A stretch of DNA of 64,000 nucleotides from Pseudoalteromonas sp. GTDB lineage: Bacteria > Pseudomonadota > Gammaproteobacteria > Enterobacterales > Alteromonadaceae. Of the stretch, positions 1 through 9,170 are shown one piece after another (within the stretch, counting starts at the first letter, position 1; the number at the start of each line of letters is the position of its first letter). The DNA is taken from contig NZ_JAGYIU010000001.1 of assembly GCF_018402495.1 (NCBI RefSeq), forward strand, positions 1,116,001-1,180,000. Direction: 5' to 3'. Under the pieces are notes generated by a model, which saw nothing but the letters and a program-made list of their open reading frames with translations, was not told where the DNA came from and did not search any database. The position numbers and the translations under genes are program-made.

Positions 1-76
1 TATGACCTGTGATCATAGGATTTTGATCTCATTTTACCGATCGTCAAGCTTTTTCTTCCTTAACTGATCGGCATTA

Positions 77-99
77 CGCTCAACGAGCGGCTTTTTTTT
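77..99 (+). terminator. Rho-independent terminator of an upstream gene outside the window
   Basis: A CGCTC stem (77-81), AAC loop and GAGCG (85-89) are followed by GC and a run of eight T (92-99). The T run is on the + strand, so it serves a + strand gene that ends before the window. It lies just past the end of the minus-strand peptidase gene, for which it would lack a T tract. Confidence 0.7.
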
Positions 100-1570
100 A
101 TAACTGTTTAATTTTTTCTAATAGCTTGTCAGTTGTCCAATCAATATCGTTATAGGCAATATCGGGGTTGTAGTAATCGCCCTTTCCTCTTGCTCTATTC
201 ACATACACTTTATTAGGGATAATCACTTTACCTAACCCTGAGGGTAACTCGGCTAGTCGAATATCCATATACAATGAGTCAGCACTGCTTGGCGCACCAA
301 ATAACTGAGTATTTGTAAATTGCTTAAATACATCAATGGCGTCAAGGCATGCACTTGCACACTGTGGCGGTACAATAACAAAAACCTGTGTTTTAAAGTC
401 ACTCACTGGCACTGTACTTTCGCTTAGGTTTGATTTACGTTGCTTTGCTTCGATGTAAAATGGCTTATTGTTTTCAAGTGACTGCGCCATACCTGCTGCT
501 ATTTCTTTAATTAATTCATGAACTTCAGGTTGATCTTTTACCACGTCAATTAACGATTTTACATAGTTAGTATTATCTTTTGACGCTCTCCACCAAACCC
601 GGCTATTTTGTGAGTAGTTATCCATTTTTTGTTCAACAACTTGCTCACCCCACAACGCTTTTGCAAGCTTTAAGCTCCAATACGACGAGCCGCCTTGGTT
701 ATGACGAAGATCTAAAACCACCGTTTTTGCACTGAGTAACTTAGTACGTTGATCAGTCACTTTTTTATACAGGTTATTGTAATCCTTAGTTTGCTTATCG
801 TTATTTGCAAAACTGGGCATAGCAATCCACGCTATGTTTTGCGCAGGCCAAGTTAAGTCGGTTGCAAGCTCATCCCCATTATAGGCATGTGTTAAATGCT
901 TACTTACGCTCTGTGACTGAACTGACCAATCAAGGGTTTTACTGTAAGCTTGCCCATTAGCTTTAACAAATTGACATTCTTTTAGAGGTGTTAAAAATGG
1001 GTTGCCCTCATCAACGAGTAACCGCCAACCTTGCTGCCACCAATGCCCAGGTTGTGTAACCTGTCCATGAAACTTAAACACTCTTTGTCGCATTAACGTC
1101 TCGGTATTTTGCCCATCGCATCCACTTATCACGTCGCCTTTATTTATATTATCTGTTTCACTGTAATACACTTTTAATGCATCACCCCGCCAAACTGCGC
1201 GAAAACCAGGCCAACGACGAGCAGGTCGTTCAACGCTTGAAAACACACCTGCATGACCATCTTGTAGCACAGTACTAAAACGCGCAATTGCTGCAACATG
1301 AACCTGCGGCCCACTCGCTTTAGCTGACAGTGCAAGTGCTTCTGCTTTTGCTTGCTTTAATAGTTCTGCAAAGGCTGGGTTGTTAACATCAAACATACCA
1401 GGATGGTTTTTTGCCGATATGCTATAAGCAGCTTCAATATCCCGATCAGTAACACTGCGCCATTGCGCTGAAGTTTGAGGAGAAACTAGTAACTCGGCCA
1501 TGCTCAAGGTAGGCGTAATTAATAAAGCGCTCAATAAAGTACGGCTAACTATTTTTGTTTTTATTTTCAT
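98..1570 (-). CDS. Secreted S41-family (tail-specific/C-terminal processing) peptidase
   Basis: A 490-residue protein with an N-terminal signal peptide (MKIKTKIVS, then a hydrophobic stretch ending TLSMA). The C-terminal half has the S41 pattern: VVLDLRHNQGGSSYWS (about residues 287-302), where family members place the oxyanion and substrate loop, then PPQCASACLDAIDVF, where the catalytic Ser is expected in ASAC. Family knowledge suggests a periplasmic or exported serine protease; its substrate cannot be read from context. No clear partner gene is adjacent. No strong Shine-Dalgarno precedes the ATG, but the signal peptide starts there, which supports this start. I am confident of the family, not of a specific role. 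Confidence 0.8.
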   Translation of the reverse strand: MKIKTKIVSRTLLSALLITPTLSMAELLVSPQTSAQWRSVTDRDIEAAYSISAKNHPGMFDVNNPAFAELLKQAKAEALALSAKASGPQVHVAAIARFSTVLQDGHAGVFSSVERPARRWPGFRAVWRGDALKVYYSETDNINKGDVISGCDGQNTETLMRQRVFKFHGQVTQPGHWWQQGWRLLVDEGNPFLTPLKECQFVKANGQAYSKTLDWSVQSQSVSKHLTHAYNGDELATDLTWPAQNIAWIAMPSFANNDKQTKDYNNLYKKVTDQRTKLLSAKTVVLDLRHNQGGSSYWSLKLAKALWGEQVVEQKMDNYSQNSRVWWRASKDNTNYVKSLIDVVKDQPEVHELIKEIAAGMAQSLENNKPFYIEAKQRKSNLSESTVPVSDFKTQVFVIVPPQCASACLDAIDVFKQFTNTQLFGAPSSADSLYMDIRLAELPSGLGKVIIPNKVYVNRARGKGDYYNPDIAYNDIDWTTDKLLEKIKQL

Positions 1571-1748
1571 GAAAATCCATTTTAAATTAGGTTATATAAT
1601 TACTGTAAACTCATTTGGTGGAACTAAAAATACCTTAAATCAAATAAGTATCAGCAAATTATTTTTACAGCAGTAACTTAGCAACATTAAAAGCAGCTAG
1701 CAACGAGTATGATTTAAAATTAACTGGCTTTAAATTTAGAGCAACAGC

Positions 1749-2006
1749 TTACTCAGACGTTTGTTCAATTTTGGTTTGCAGTAGTGTTATGCGGGCGTTG
1801 AGTTTTCTAAAGCTATGCTGTGAATAGAAAAAGTTTAAAAAGAAAGCAGCAAAACCTGAACAAGCAAGCCCTATCAATGGGCTAAAATAAAACATTAATA
1901 ACAAAACAATAGCAGCCATCGCTATCGTAAGTCCCAAATAATGAGATGCACTAAATAACTTTCGGTTGTTTTTTTCAAGTTGAACTATGTGAGAATCTAT
2001 ATCCAT
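1749..2006 (-). CDS. Small hypothetical membrane protein, two TM segments
   Basis: An 85-residue protein. A charged N-terminus is followed by two adjacent hydrophobic segments (about residues 24-42 and 45-62), separated by a short turn at FSPLIGLACSG, and then a charged, coiled-coil-like tail (LNARITLLQTKIEQTSE). An AAGGAAA ribosome-binding site lies about 8 nt upstream of the ATG, which supports translation. I do not recognise a family. The topology suggests an inner-membrane hairpin with both ends in the cytoplasm. Confidence 0.6.
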   Translation of the reverse strand: MDIDSHIVQLEKNNRKLFSASHYLGLTIAMAAIVLLLMFYFSPLIGLACSGFAAFFLNFFYSQHSFRKLNARITLLQTKIEQTSE

Positions 2007-2048
2007 TAAAAATTTCCTTTTTAAAAACTGATATTTAACAAATCAACG

Positions 2049-2556
2049 TTAACTATTTTGAACTTTAGTTAATCGATATAGCTGCACAGTACGACCATAA
2101 AATTCATGGGTATGGTAAGTTATAAAGCCAATTTTCTTTGCTACTTTTAATGACGCAATATGCTCAGGTTCAATAATAACAACGACTGATTAATGAGTAG
2201 TTTGAGTAAACACATACTTTAAAACCCCTTTAGCCGCTTCGCACGCTAAGCCTTTATTCCAAAACCCGACCGCTAATCGATACCCTAAATTAGGCTCTTC
2301 GTTACCCGCGATACGTTGTGGAGAAACGCCTCTAAACCCTATAAGTAGGTTACTGTTTTTATCTATTAGAGCCCAAACCATATGAATCGTAGCATTGTAA
2401 ACACCACTTTATAAATTCACGCGTTGCGGCTTCATAGCACACACCACGAATTGAGTATTTCATCACCTCATCGTCACTAAAAATTTCACTTAATACCGGC
2501 ACATCATCAATTGATAATGGCCGGATAACCAACCTTTGAGTTTCACAAATTGTCAC
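2049..2556 (-). pseudogene. Broken GNAT-family N-acetyltransferase (frameshift plus in-frame stop)
   Basis: Three collinear pieces read as one GNAT protein. The N-terminal piece (2556 down to about 2370) begins MTICETQRLVIRPLSIDDVP, typical of RimJ/RimL-like acetyltransferases. A frameshift near 2370-2381 is needed to continue into ALIDKNSNLLIGFRGV and GYRLAVGFWNKGLACEAA, the acetyl-CoA-binding region. An in-frame TAA at 2190-2192 then interrupts the frame, after which VVVIIEPEHIASLKVAKKIGF and the rest of the C-terminal strand read on to the stop at 2049-2051. Two independent lesions make a sequencing error less likely. The gene is probably dead and its substrate is unknown. Confidence 0.8.
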
Positions 2557-2618
2557 TCAAACCTTCTTGTTATCAAAGCTAAAAAATTTCAATAAACCAA
2601 GTGATTAAGGTTGTTATC

Positions 2619-2837
2619 TCAGTTATTTCGCTCGTTTTTATATTTCGAATGCCACATAAAGTATCCAAATAATATACCTACTAAAGGAAATATTATTAAA
2701 GATGAAATGATTCCATCAAAAAGATCTTGCTCACCTGTAAAGTACATAATTAATTGAAATAAAATAGCAGTAGGAATTCCCCAGCCTAGAACACCTTTTA
2801 GTAAAATAAAACGGAATTTAGTGTGGTTTATATTCAT
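2619..2837 (-). CDS. Small hypothetical membrane protein
   Basis: A 72-residue protein starting MNINHTKFRF at 2837. This start is preferred over an upstream ATG at 2885 because an AGGAAGG ribosome-binding site lies 6 nt before it. It has two hydrophobic stretches (about ILLKGVLGWGIPTAILFQLIMYF and IISSLIIFPLVGILFGYFMW) and a basic C-terminus (HSKYKNERNN), so it is probably a two-pass inner-membrane protein. I do not recognise the family. It sits alone between the GNAT pseudogene and the next membrane protein. Confidence 0.55.
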   Translation of the reverse strand: MNINHTKFRFILLKGVLGWGIPTAILFQLIMYFTGEQDLFDGIISSLIIFPLVGILFGYFMWHSKYKNERNN

Positions 2838-2941
2838 GAGCCTTCCTTGAATTGTGACACCAAATAATAAGCTGAAATAAATCATAGTCGTTAGTGAGTT
2901 AAGTCTCTAAATTATTGAAGACGATTTAAATTAGTTTAAAA

Positions 2942-3337
2942 TTACATTAACACTATTGAAAAAACACTTAACCAACTTAATTGGATACCATAAGAGATAC
3001 GTTGATAGGTACCTGGGTTACTTTGAAGCTTAACCGCTTTAGCCATAGCAAACAGATAATAAACAGTAGCGATAACAGAAACAATTGAAAAAACACGAAA
3101 GTATAAAGGAGTAATTTCTGTGGTTGGACTTATCGCTATTAATATTGGTGCTAAAACGAGCGAAAGCAACATAATGAAACCAGCCCAAGAGTGAACCTTG
3201 CAACTAAAAGTTGGGTGTTTAGTAAATGGATCTGCATCCATAGGAAAATAACCCGCAACCCAAGTACCAATACCATGCACTATGACTAACCAACCAGCAA
3301 TATTAACCAAAATAGAAACATTAGATAGTTGTGCCAA
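2942..3337 (-). CDS. DUF998-like membrane protein, possibly 5'-truncated
   Basis: About 130 residues with four hydrophobic segments. The pattern GTWVAGYFPMDADPF followed by HSWAGFIMLLSLVLAPILIA resembles the middle of DUF998 integral membrane proteins. The only start is a TTG. The frame stays open upstream (FGYGFGWYLAQLS) to a TAA near 3376 without an ATG, and the protein is shorter than DUF998 members usually are (around 200 residues). The upstream DNA contains one copy of a duplicated intergenic repeat. I infer that the 5' end has been lost, so this may be a gene remnant. The family call is tentative. Confidence 0.45.
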   Translation of the reverse strand: MAQLSNVSILVNIAGWLVIVHGIGTWVAGYFPMDADPFTKHPTFSCKVHSWAGFIMLLSLVLAPILIAISPTTEITPLYFRVFSIVSVIATVYYLFAMAKAVKLQSNPGTYQRISYGIQLSWLSVFSIVLM

Positions 3338-3383
3338 ATACCAGCCAAAACCATAACCAAAGTGACTAATTGTTTATTACTAC

Positions 3384-3437
3384 CTCTTTCAGCGCAGCGT
3401 CTCTTTACTCTCTTTGTGCATAATTCACTAAAACTTT
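3384..3437 (+). repeat. Intergenic direct repeat, copy 1
   Basis: About 54 bp beginning CTCTTTCAGCGCAGCG and containing TGCATAATTCACTAA. It is nearly identical to a second copy about 170 bp further on. There is no ORF or obvious hairpin that would explain it. Confidence 0.75.
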
Positions 3438-3553
3438 TTGAACACAGAGAAGAAAATGAGAAATAAATGAGCGGGCTTCGAGTGACGAGCAGCGAACTTG
3501 TGCAAACAGCCTGAACCTAGCCATAACAGCCCTGAACTATAACCTTTAACATA

Positions 3554-3607
3554 CTCTTTCAGCGCAGCGCTTCTTTGCTCTCTTTATGCATAATTCACTA
3601 AGGTTTT
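3554..3607 (+). repeat. Intergenic direct repeat, copy 2
   Basis: Second copy in the same orientation (CTCTTTCAGCGCAGCG, then TGCATAATTCACTAAG). It differs from copy 1 by a few substitutions and a 1-nt indel. The rest of 3338-3680 holds no supportable gene. Confidence 0.75.
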
Positions 3608-3676
3608 TCCGTCTTACTATTGAGCTATTTATTTATCGGTATAATTAGCCACTAATTTAATGCAATAGTGTTGGGT

Positions 3677-3711
3677 TAAAAAAACAAAGCGCTGCAATAA
3701 TGCAGCGCTTT
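3677..3711 (-). terminator. Rho-independent terminator of the aldehyde dehydrogenase gene
   Basis: An 11-bp perfect stem AAAGCGCTGCA (3686-3696), ATAA loop, TGCAGCGCTTT (3701-3711). Read on the minus strand it is followed by a GTTTTTTT tract, directly downstream of the gene ending at 3751. Confidence 0.85.
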
Positions 3712-3750
3712 CATTACTTATCGGTTGTTTGTTTAAGCTAAAACGCGTTA

Positions 3751-5271
3751 TTAAAAGAAGCCAAGCGGATCTTCGCTGTAGCTTACCAATAAATTTTTAG
3801 TTTGCTGGTAATGGCTCAGCGCCAGTTTGTGAGTTTCGCGGCCTATACCTGACTTTTTATAACCGCCAAACGCAGCGTGTGCTGGGTACATATGGTAACA
3901 GTTGGTCCATACGCGGCCTGCTTCTATTTTGCGGCCAAAGTGATAAGCACGGTTCATGTTACGGCTCCATACCCCTGCGCCTAAACCAAACTCTGAACTA
4001 TTAGCTAGTTCAAGCGCTTCGGCTTCATCTTTAAAGGTCGACATTGAAATAACAGGGCCAAAAATTTCTTCTTGGAACACACGCATGTCGTTTGTACCTT
4101 TTAGCAGTGTGGGCTGAATGTAATAGCCACCATTTAGCTCGTCACTTAATTGCTCAACATGGCCGCCAGTTAATACCTCGGCTCCTTCTTTTTTGCCTAT
4201 ATCAATATAGCTTAAAATTTTATCAAACTGCGCTTTAGAAGCTTGTGCGCCTACCATGGTTTCGCTATCAAGCGGATTGCCACGTTTAATTTGTTGGGTG
4301 CGCTTTAACATTCGCTCTATAAATTGCTCATAGATATCTTCTTGAATGAACAAGCGTGATGGGCAAGTACATACTTCACCTTGGTTAAAGTAAGCAAGAA
4401 TAGCCCCTTCAATCGCTTTATCTAAAAAAGCATCGTCTTTTTCCATCACATCACTAAAGAAAATATTAGGCGACTTACCTCCAAGCTCCACTGTAGAAGG
4501 AATAATATTATCTGCTGCACATTTTAAAATATGTGAACCCACAGGAGTTGAGCCAGTAAAGGCAATTTTAGCAATGCGCGTACTGGTTGCCAGCGCTTCA
4601 CCAGCCTCTTTACCAAAGCCGTTTACTACATTTAAAACGCCGCCGGGCAATAAATCACCAATAATTTCCATTAGCACTAAGATTGAGGCAGGTGTTTGCT
4701 CGGCAGGTTTAAGTACCACACAGTTACCTGCTGCAAGCGCAGGTGCTAGTTTCCAAGCGGCCATTAATAATGGGAAGTTCCACGGAATAATTTGCCCTAC
4801 TACACCTAGTGGCTCATGAAAATGATACGCCACTGTGGTTTCGTCTATCTCGCCTATACTGCCTTCTTGCGCACGCAGGCAACCAGCAAAGTAACGAAAG
4901 TGATCCGCAGCCAGTGGAATATCGGCGGCAAGGGTTTCACGAATAGCTTTCCCGTTATCCCATGTTTCGGCCACAGCAAGTAACTCTAAGTTTTGTTCAA
5001 TACGGTCGGCAATTTTTAATAGTATGTTGCTACGATCGGTCACTGAGGTGGTGCCCCACTGCGTTTTTACTGCATGGGCTTTATCAAGTGCAAGGTTTAT
5101 GTCGTCTTTATCTGAGCGTGGCACTTTACAAAATACCTTGCCATTAACGGGGCTGATATTATCAAAATACTGGCCGTTTACTGGGGCAACCCACTCGCCG
5201 CCAATATAATTACCATACTGTTGCTTAAAGGTGACGAGTGCGTCTGCTGAGCCTGGGTTTGCGTAAATCAT
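3751..5271 (-). CDS. aldB: NAD(P)-dependent aldehyde dehydrogenase, AldB/ExaC type
   Basis: A 506-residue protein of normal length for the family, which oxidises acetaldehyde and other short aldehydes to acids in the cytoplasm. Visible motifs: IPWNFPLLM (about 162-170) in the cofactor fold, FTGSTPVG (238-245), the general-base region VELGGKSPN with E262, and the nucleophile in [11 protein letters not shown] at C301. The C-terminal [18 protein letters not shown] and the ending [12 protein letters not shown] closely follow E. coli AldB as I remember it, so the subfamily call is strong. It is divergent from an AraC-family gene with a 192-bp gap, a common arrangement for inducible aldehyde dehydrogenases. 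A good terminator follows it. Confidence 0.93.
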   Translation of the reverse strand: MIYANPGSADALVTFKQQYGNYIGGEWVAPVNGQYFDNISPVNGKVFCKVPRSDKDDINLALDKAHAVKTQWGTTSVTDRSNILLKIADRIEQNLELLAVAETWDNGKAIRETLAADIPLAADHFRYFAGCLRAQEGSIGEIDETTVAYHFHEPLGVVGQIIPWNFPLLMAAWKLAPALAAGNCVVLKPAEQTPASILVLMEIIGDLLPGGVLNVVNGFGKEAGEALATSTRIAKIAFTGSTPVGSHILKCAADNIIPSTVELGGKSPNIFFSDVMEKDDAFLDKAIEGAILAYFNQGEVCTCPSRLFIQEDIYEQFIERMLKRTQQIKRGNPLDSETMVGAQASKAQFDKILSYIDIGKKEGAEVLTGGHVEQLSDELNGGYYIQPTLLKGTNDMRVFQEEIFGPVISMSTFKDEAEALELANSSEFGLGAGVWSRNMNRAYHFGRKIEAGRVWTNCYHMYPAHAAFGGYKKSGIGRETHKLALSHYQQTKNLLVSYSEDPLGFF

Positions 5272-5463
5272 ATGTGTGTTCTCTTGTTGTTAGTTAAAAG
5301 TGTAAACCGATATTTATTAGAGTAATGGCAAGTCTTGCTTTATATTTAATCGGTATTGATTGACATTAGCCCATTAAGCGCTTAAAAACTTGCTTAGCTG
5401 TCCAAAAAAGTTGTCTGTGAGTCCAGATTAAAAACCCACAATAACGATTAAAAAAGGCTGAAC

Positions 5464-6357
5464 ATGCACACATCTCAGTTAAATAAAAAACGCCAACAAC
5501 TTGATGTACTGATTGAAAACAAAGTGAGTTTTGCTGCCGATAACTCCGAGCTAAGTATTTACGACACCTATAAAAGTGCGCAAAAAGTAGCATTGCACTC
5601 TAACGAATTGCTGTTTTGTGCCATGCTTAGCGGTAAAAAGGTAATGCATGTTGAGAGCAGCCAGTACCACAAAGCATTTTTACCGCACGAATCCTTTGTA
5701 CTTGCCCCTAAGCAAGGGGTGTTAATTGATTTTCCAAACGCATCCATAAGCGCCCCCACCACCTGTTTAGCCATTGAAATAAGCACCGATAAAATAACCA
5801 ATGTGGCTAATGCGCTTAATATGCAGCAAAATTTTGCAAACGATGCCTTGTTTGAATACGCACCCAACTTAGTGCATACCCAACATAATACGCAAACGCA
5901 GCAGTTATTAGAGCGCATGGTGCATTTATTTAGCGAGCAAGGCGCTGAGCGACACTACTTAATTGATTTAGCATTAAACGAATTGATCACGCGCTTGCTA
6001 CAACAACAAAGCCGTGATTTATTATTGGCAAATTGCAACACACTACGCCTAAAAAGTAATGTGAGTGATGCACTGCACTATATTGAAGAACATGTAAATG
6101 ACCCCCTTGACATAGACGCATTATGCAAAATAACCTGTATGAGCCGCAGTAAGTTTTATCAGCAATTTAAACTTGCTTTTGGTACTAGCCCTGCACTTTG
6201 GCAACAACAACTTAGGTTGAAAAAAGCACGCACTTTATTATTGCAAGGCCACCCTATAAGCAAGGTATGCTTCGATTTAGGCTTTAACAATACCAGTCAT
6301 TTTAGCCGCTTATTTAAGCAAACCTTTGGTATAACGCCAAAACAATGCCAACATTAG
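5464..6357 (+). CDS. AraC-family transcriptional regulator, probably of aldB
   Basis: A 297-residue protein. The N-terminal ~190 residues resemble the AraC_N-type sensor domain (YDTYKSAQKVALHS, then a beta-rich segment). The C-terminal ~100 residues form the double helix-turn-helix: IDALCKITCMSRSKFYQQFK is the first and ISKVCFDLGFNNTSHFSRLFKQTFG the second, the latter being the conserved AraC signature. It is transcribed divergently from the aldehyde dehydrogenase, so by analogy it activates that gene in response to an alcohol or aldehyde. The ligand is an inference. No operator could be singled out in the shared 192-bp gap. Confidence 0.85.
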   Translation: MHTSQLNKKRQQLDVLIENKVSFAADNSELSIYDTYKSAQKVALHSNELLFCAMLSGKKVMHVESSQYHKAFLPHESFVLAPKQGVLIDFPNASISAPTTCLAIEISTDKITNVANALNMQQNFANDALFEYAPNLVHTQHNTQTQQLLERMVHLFSEQGAERHYLIDLALNELITRLLQQQSRDLLLANCNTLRLKSNVSDALHYIEEHVNDPLDIDALCKITCMSRSKFYQQFKLAFGTSPALWQQQLRLKKARTLLLQGHPISKVCFDLGFNNTSHFSRLFKQTFGITPKQCQH

Positions 6358-6439
6358 CGCCAAATAGATATTTTTTACTATGCTAAGTATTTCAATATGT
6401 TAATTTATTAATACTTTGATAAGTTGTAACGAGTCACGA

Positions 6440-7471
6440 ATGAGTAAACCCACCCGCTGGACATTAAAAAGTATTGCTAAAGAGTTAAGCGTGTCTAACG
6501 CTACCGTATCTAATGCGTTTAACCGCCCTGATCAGCTCTCTGCTAAACGCCGCGAAGCTATTTTAAGTGCTTGCAAAGAGCTTGGTTATTATGGCCCAAA
6601 TAAAGCGGCGCAGTCTTTGCGAAGTGGCACGTTTAATATTGTTGCATTAGTCCTTCCTGATAGCGTGGAATACATGGTATCAGACCCTGTTGCGAGCAGT
6701 TTTATGCGCGGAGTAACTTCGGTACTTGAAAAAAACAATATTAATGTTTTATTGTTTTCAGGCAGTAGTGACAACCTCAACAGCGTTGTTGATTTTGTCG
6801 ATGGTTTTATTTGTTATGGTCGCCCGCGCAATAAAGCACTAGTAGAGCAACTAAAAACAGTCTCTAAACATGTGGTGACAGTTGATTTTGACATTGCTCG
6901 TAACGCCTCAATTAATGTTAATAACGAGCAAGCCAGTTATGAAATAGCCAAACATGTTTTGCATAATCAAGATGATAAAGTGGCTATATTAGGTTTAAGA
7001 TTACTTGATGAAAATGTATTGTGTCGAGTATACGAGCATCACGAATTTGAAACTGGCCAATCTATTTCGCATCAACGTTTGCGTGGTTATCAACGCGCCT
7101 TAAGTGAGGCTAATATAACGGTTGCCGACGACCGCATTTGGAATATTCCAGAAAGCAGTGAACGCTTTGCAAGTATTGCCGCAAAAGAAGTATTAACAGC
7201 CTCCCCACGTCCTAATGTGATTATATGTATGAGTGATTTAATTGCCCTTGCCACCATGCGAGAAGCGATTAAGCAGGGAGTAAAAATACCACACGAACTA
7301 CGGATTGTCGGGTTTGATGGTATAGAAGAAGCCGCTCGTTTTGTACCTCGTCTCACTACCATTCATCAAAATAGCCAAGAAAAGGGCGTTATTGCTGCTG
7401 ACTTATTTATTTCTAAAGAAGAAAAACAATATGAAATAGGTTACCAGCTAGAAATTGGCGCCAGTAGTTAA
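6440..7471 (+). CDS. LacI-family repressor of the sucrose locus
   Basis: The ATG at 6440 gives MSKPTRWTLKSIAKELSVSN, the standard LacI start. An upstream TTG would add eight unlikely residues. The N-terminal HTH (TLKSIAKELSVSNATVSNAFNRPDQLS) is followed by a hinge and the periplasmic-binding-protein-like effector domain (GYQRALSEANI, VIICMSDLIALATMREA, RIVGFDGIEEA). It is convergent with sucrose phosphorylase, with a shared terminator. The palindrome TTAATCGATTAA in both control regions of the locus is its likely operator. Sucrose or a product is the expected inducer. The assignment to sucrose is from neighbours, not from its own sequence. Confidence 0.85.
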   Translation: MSKPTRWTLKSIAKELSVSNATVSNAFNRPDQLSAKRREAILSACKELGYYGPNKAAQSLRSGTFNIVALVLPDSVEYMVSDPVASSFMRGVTSVLEKNNINVLLFSGSSDNLNSVVDFVDGFICYGRPRNKALVEQLKTVSKHVVTVDFDIARNASINVNNEQASYEIAKHVLHNQDDKVAILGLRLLDENVLCRVYEHHEFETGQSISHQRLRGYQRALSEANITVADDRIWNIPESSERFASIAAKEVLTASPRPNVIICMSDLIALATMREAIKQGVKIPHELRIVGFDGIEEAARFVPRLTTIHQNSQEKGVIAADLFISKEEKQYEIGYQLEIGASS

Positions 7472-7474
7472 TAA

Positions 7475-7499
7475 AAAATGCCACTTAACGTGGCATTTT
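7475..7499. terminator. Bidirectional terminator between lacI-type gene and sucP
   Basis: Stem AAAATGCCAC (7475-7484), TTAAC loop, GTGGCATTTT (7490-7499). The A/T flanks make it work for both convergent genes. Confidence 0.85.
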
Positions 7500-7519
7500 C
7501 ACTTTACGCTTTGTTGAGC

Positions 7520-8995
7520 TTAATGAGCTAAAAACGTGTTTAAATTAACGCTAGTTTCTTGCTCACCTTTAATTTGGGTAATCGTCACTTGGCGCAGTTC
7601 AAAGTCGATTGATAATGAAATTGACTCATCAGCTAATTGCCATGCTAAACAGCAAACACTTGCGCCGCCTTGAGCCGAAAATTCACCCGCGAATGCAGGG
7701 TGTTCGTTACGAATTTTAATTAGCTCTATTAGCCCTTTTACTACCGGTTTATTAAGGGCTTGATCTATTTTATCCGCGTTCAAATATGGACGATTTATAT
7801 CACGTCCAACATTGGTTTTTGCTAACAGTTCCATATCGTTTTCACAGGCAAATAAGCCGCCGTAATAAACTTGCGGTACACCGGGCGCAAAAAATTGAAT
7901 TGCTCGCGACAGTAAATAGTCAAAATCATTAGCGCCTAATGCATTGTAATAAGTACAGTTTACCTGATATAAGTCGACATTACTGGCCGCAGCGCCTGTT
8001 GCTTGGCGGCTTTGATTGTTACTATTTGCATGCATGGTTTCTACTAGGTTATCAATTTGCTCTGCATTTAATAAGCCTGGTTTGTCACCCATTGGGCCTG
8101 CATCAATAATGCCTATGCCATCATGGGTATCAAGTACCGTTAAACAATTACGCGGCGATATTTTTAGCCATGTAAGTAATGCATCCACATTGTTATTAAA
8201 CAAGCTATGTAAGATAAGTGGCGGCAATGCAAAGTCGTAAACCATATTAACGCGCTTAGCTACATCTACTTGTGTTTGATAATGGCTATGAATTTCTGCA
8301 ATAGTTTCCATACCTAACTCATTGGCTTGCTTTGATAAGTTATCTAAGTAGCCAAAGGTTTCATCTAGCATAAAACAATTAGTACCCGCCTGCTTAATGG
8401 CATAACCCGCTGCATCTAAACGAATAATATTAACGTTGTTAGCAGAGAACTTAGTAAGCACGTTATTTAAATACGCAATTCCCGCTTCTACTTTTACGTT
8501 TATATCAATTTGATTGTCGGTAAAGGTGGTCCAAAAATCATACGTTTGACCATCACCGCATGTCATTGGCGTAAAACAACTGCCTGGGCGTGGACGGTAA
8601 ATAGCTTGCTGCTCGGCCTCGCTCATGCCATTGGGGAACACGTCTTCTTTGGTTAAAAATAAATCCCAAAATTCAGACGCTTTGCCTTTGGCAAGCACAT
8701 CTTGAAATTGAAACGATTGCGCCGACACATGGTTAACTATGAGATCAGCCATTAAATCATGGTCTTTACCGAGTGCCTGTATATCGTCCCAAGTACCGAT
8801 TCGAGAATCAACTTCACTATGATCAATCGGGTCAAAGCCTGCATCGCTGCCATCAATTGGGTTATAAAATGGCAACAAGTGCACACCACCAAAAACGCCC
8901 TCTAATGGGCCATGTAAAAGAGTGGTAAGTGCATTTATATCTTGGCCAGTAATTCGATCAGCGTATGTGATCAATTGAACTTTATTCTTCATCAT
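7520..8995 (-). CDS. sucP: Sucrose phosphorylase (GH13_18)
   Basis: A 491-residue cytoplasmic enzyme that phosphorolyses sucrose to alpha-glucose-1-phosphate and fructose. From the N-terminal KNKVQLITYADR onward it tracks the Bifidobacterium adolescentis enzyme. The nucleophile is D194 in IRLDAAGYA, the acid/base E234 in TIAEIHSHY, and the third acid D292 in LDTHDGIGI. FPNGMSEAE, YRPRPGS and PGVPQVYYG are also conserved. No signal peptide is present. Two ATGs are adjacent (8995 and 8992) and neither has a clear Shine-Dalgarno, so the start is uncertain by one codon. The LacI operator at 9017-9030 lies just upstream and should repress it together with the divergent transporter. Confidence 0.95.
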   Translation of the reverse strand: MMKNKVQLITYADRITGQDINALTTLLHGPLEGVFGGVHLLPFYNPIDGSDAGFDPIDHSEVDSRIGTWDDIQALGKDHDLMADLIVNHVSAQSFQFQDVLAKGKASEFWDLFLTKEDVFPNGMSEAEQQAIYRPRPGSCFTPMTCGDGQTYDFWTTFTDNQIDINVKVEAGIAYLNNVLTKFSANNVNIIRLDAAGYAIKQAGTNCFMLDETFGYLDNLSKQANELGMETIAEIHSHYQTQVDVAKRVNMVYDFALPPLILHSLFNNNVDALLTWLKISPRNCLTVLDTHDGIGIIDAGPMGDKPGLLNAEQIDNLVETMHANSNNQSRQATGAAASNVDLYQVNCTYYNALGANDFDYLLSRAIQFFAPGVPQVYYGGLFACENDMELLAKTNVGRDINRPYLNADKIDQALNKPVVKGLIELIKIRNEHPAFAGEFSAQGGASVCCLAWQLADESISLSIDFELRQVTITQIKGEQETSVNLNTFLAH

Positions 8996-9016
8996 TGTGT
9001 GATTACCATGTTGAAA

Positions 9017-9030
9017 CTTAATCGATTAAG
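9017..9030. promoter_or_regulatory. LacI-type operator between sucP and the MFS gene
   Basis: A perfect 14-bp palindrome CTTAATCGATTAAG lies 22 nt upstream of sucP and about 140 nt upstream of the divergent transporter. The same core recurs at 10511-10522 before the TonB receptor, and an even CG-centred palindrome is the LacI-family style. Confidence 0.8.
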
Positions 9031-9170
9031 ATATATCTTTAACTAGCACGTACAAATTTACAAGTTATTTTTATAAATTTTACATACAAATATCGTGACG
9101 ACATTAATACTATAATCAGTAACTAACTGACTTACTGGGTGTTAAGCACGCATTTAACGAGGAAAAGCAC

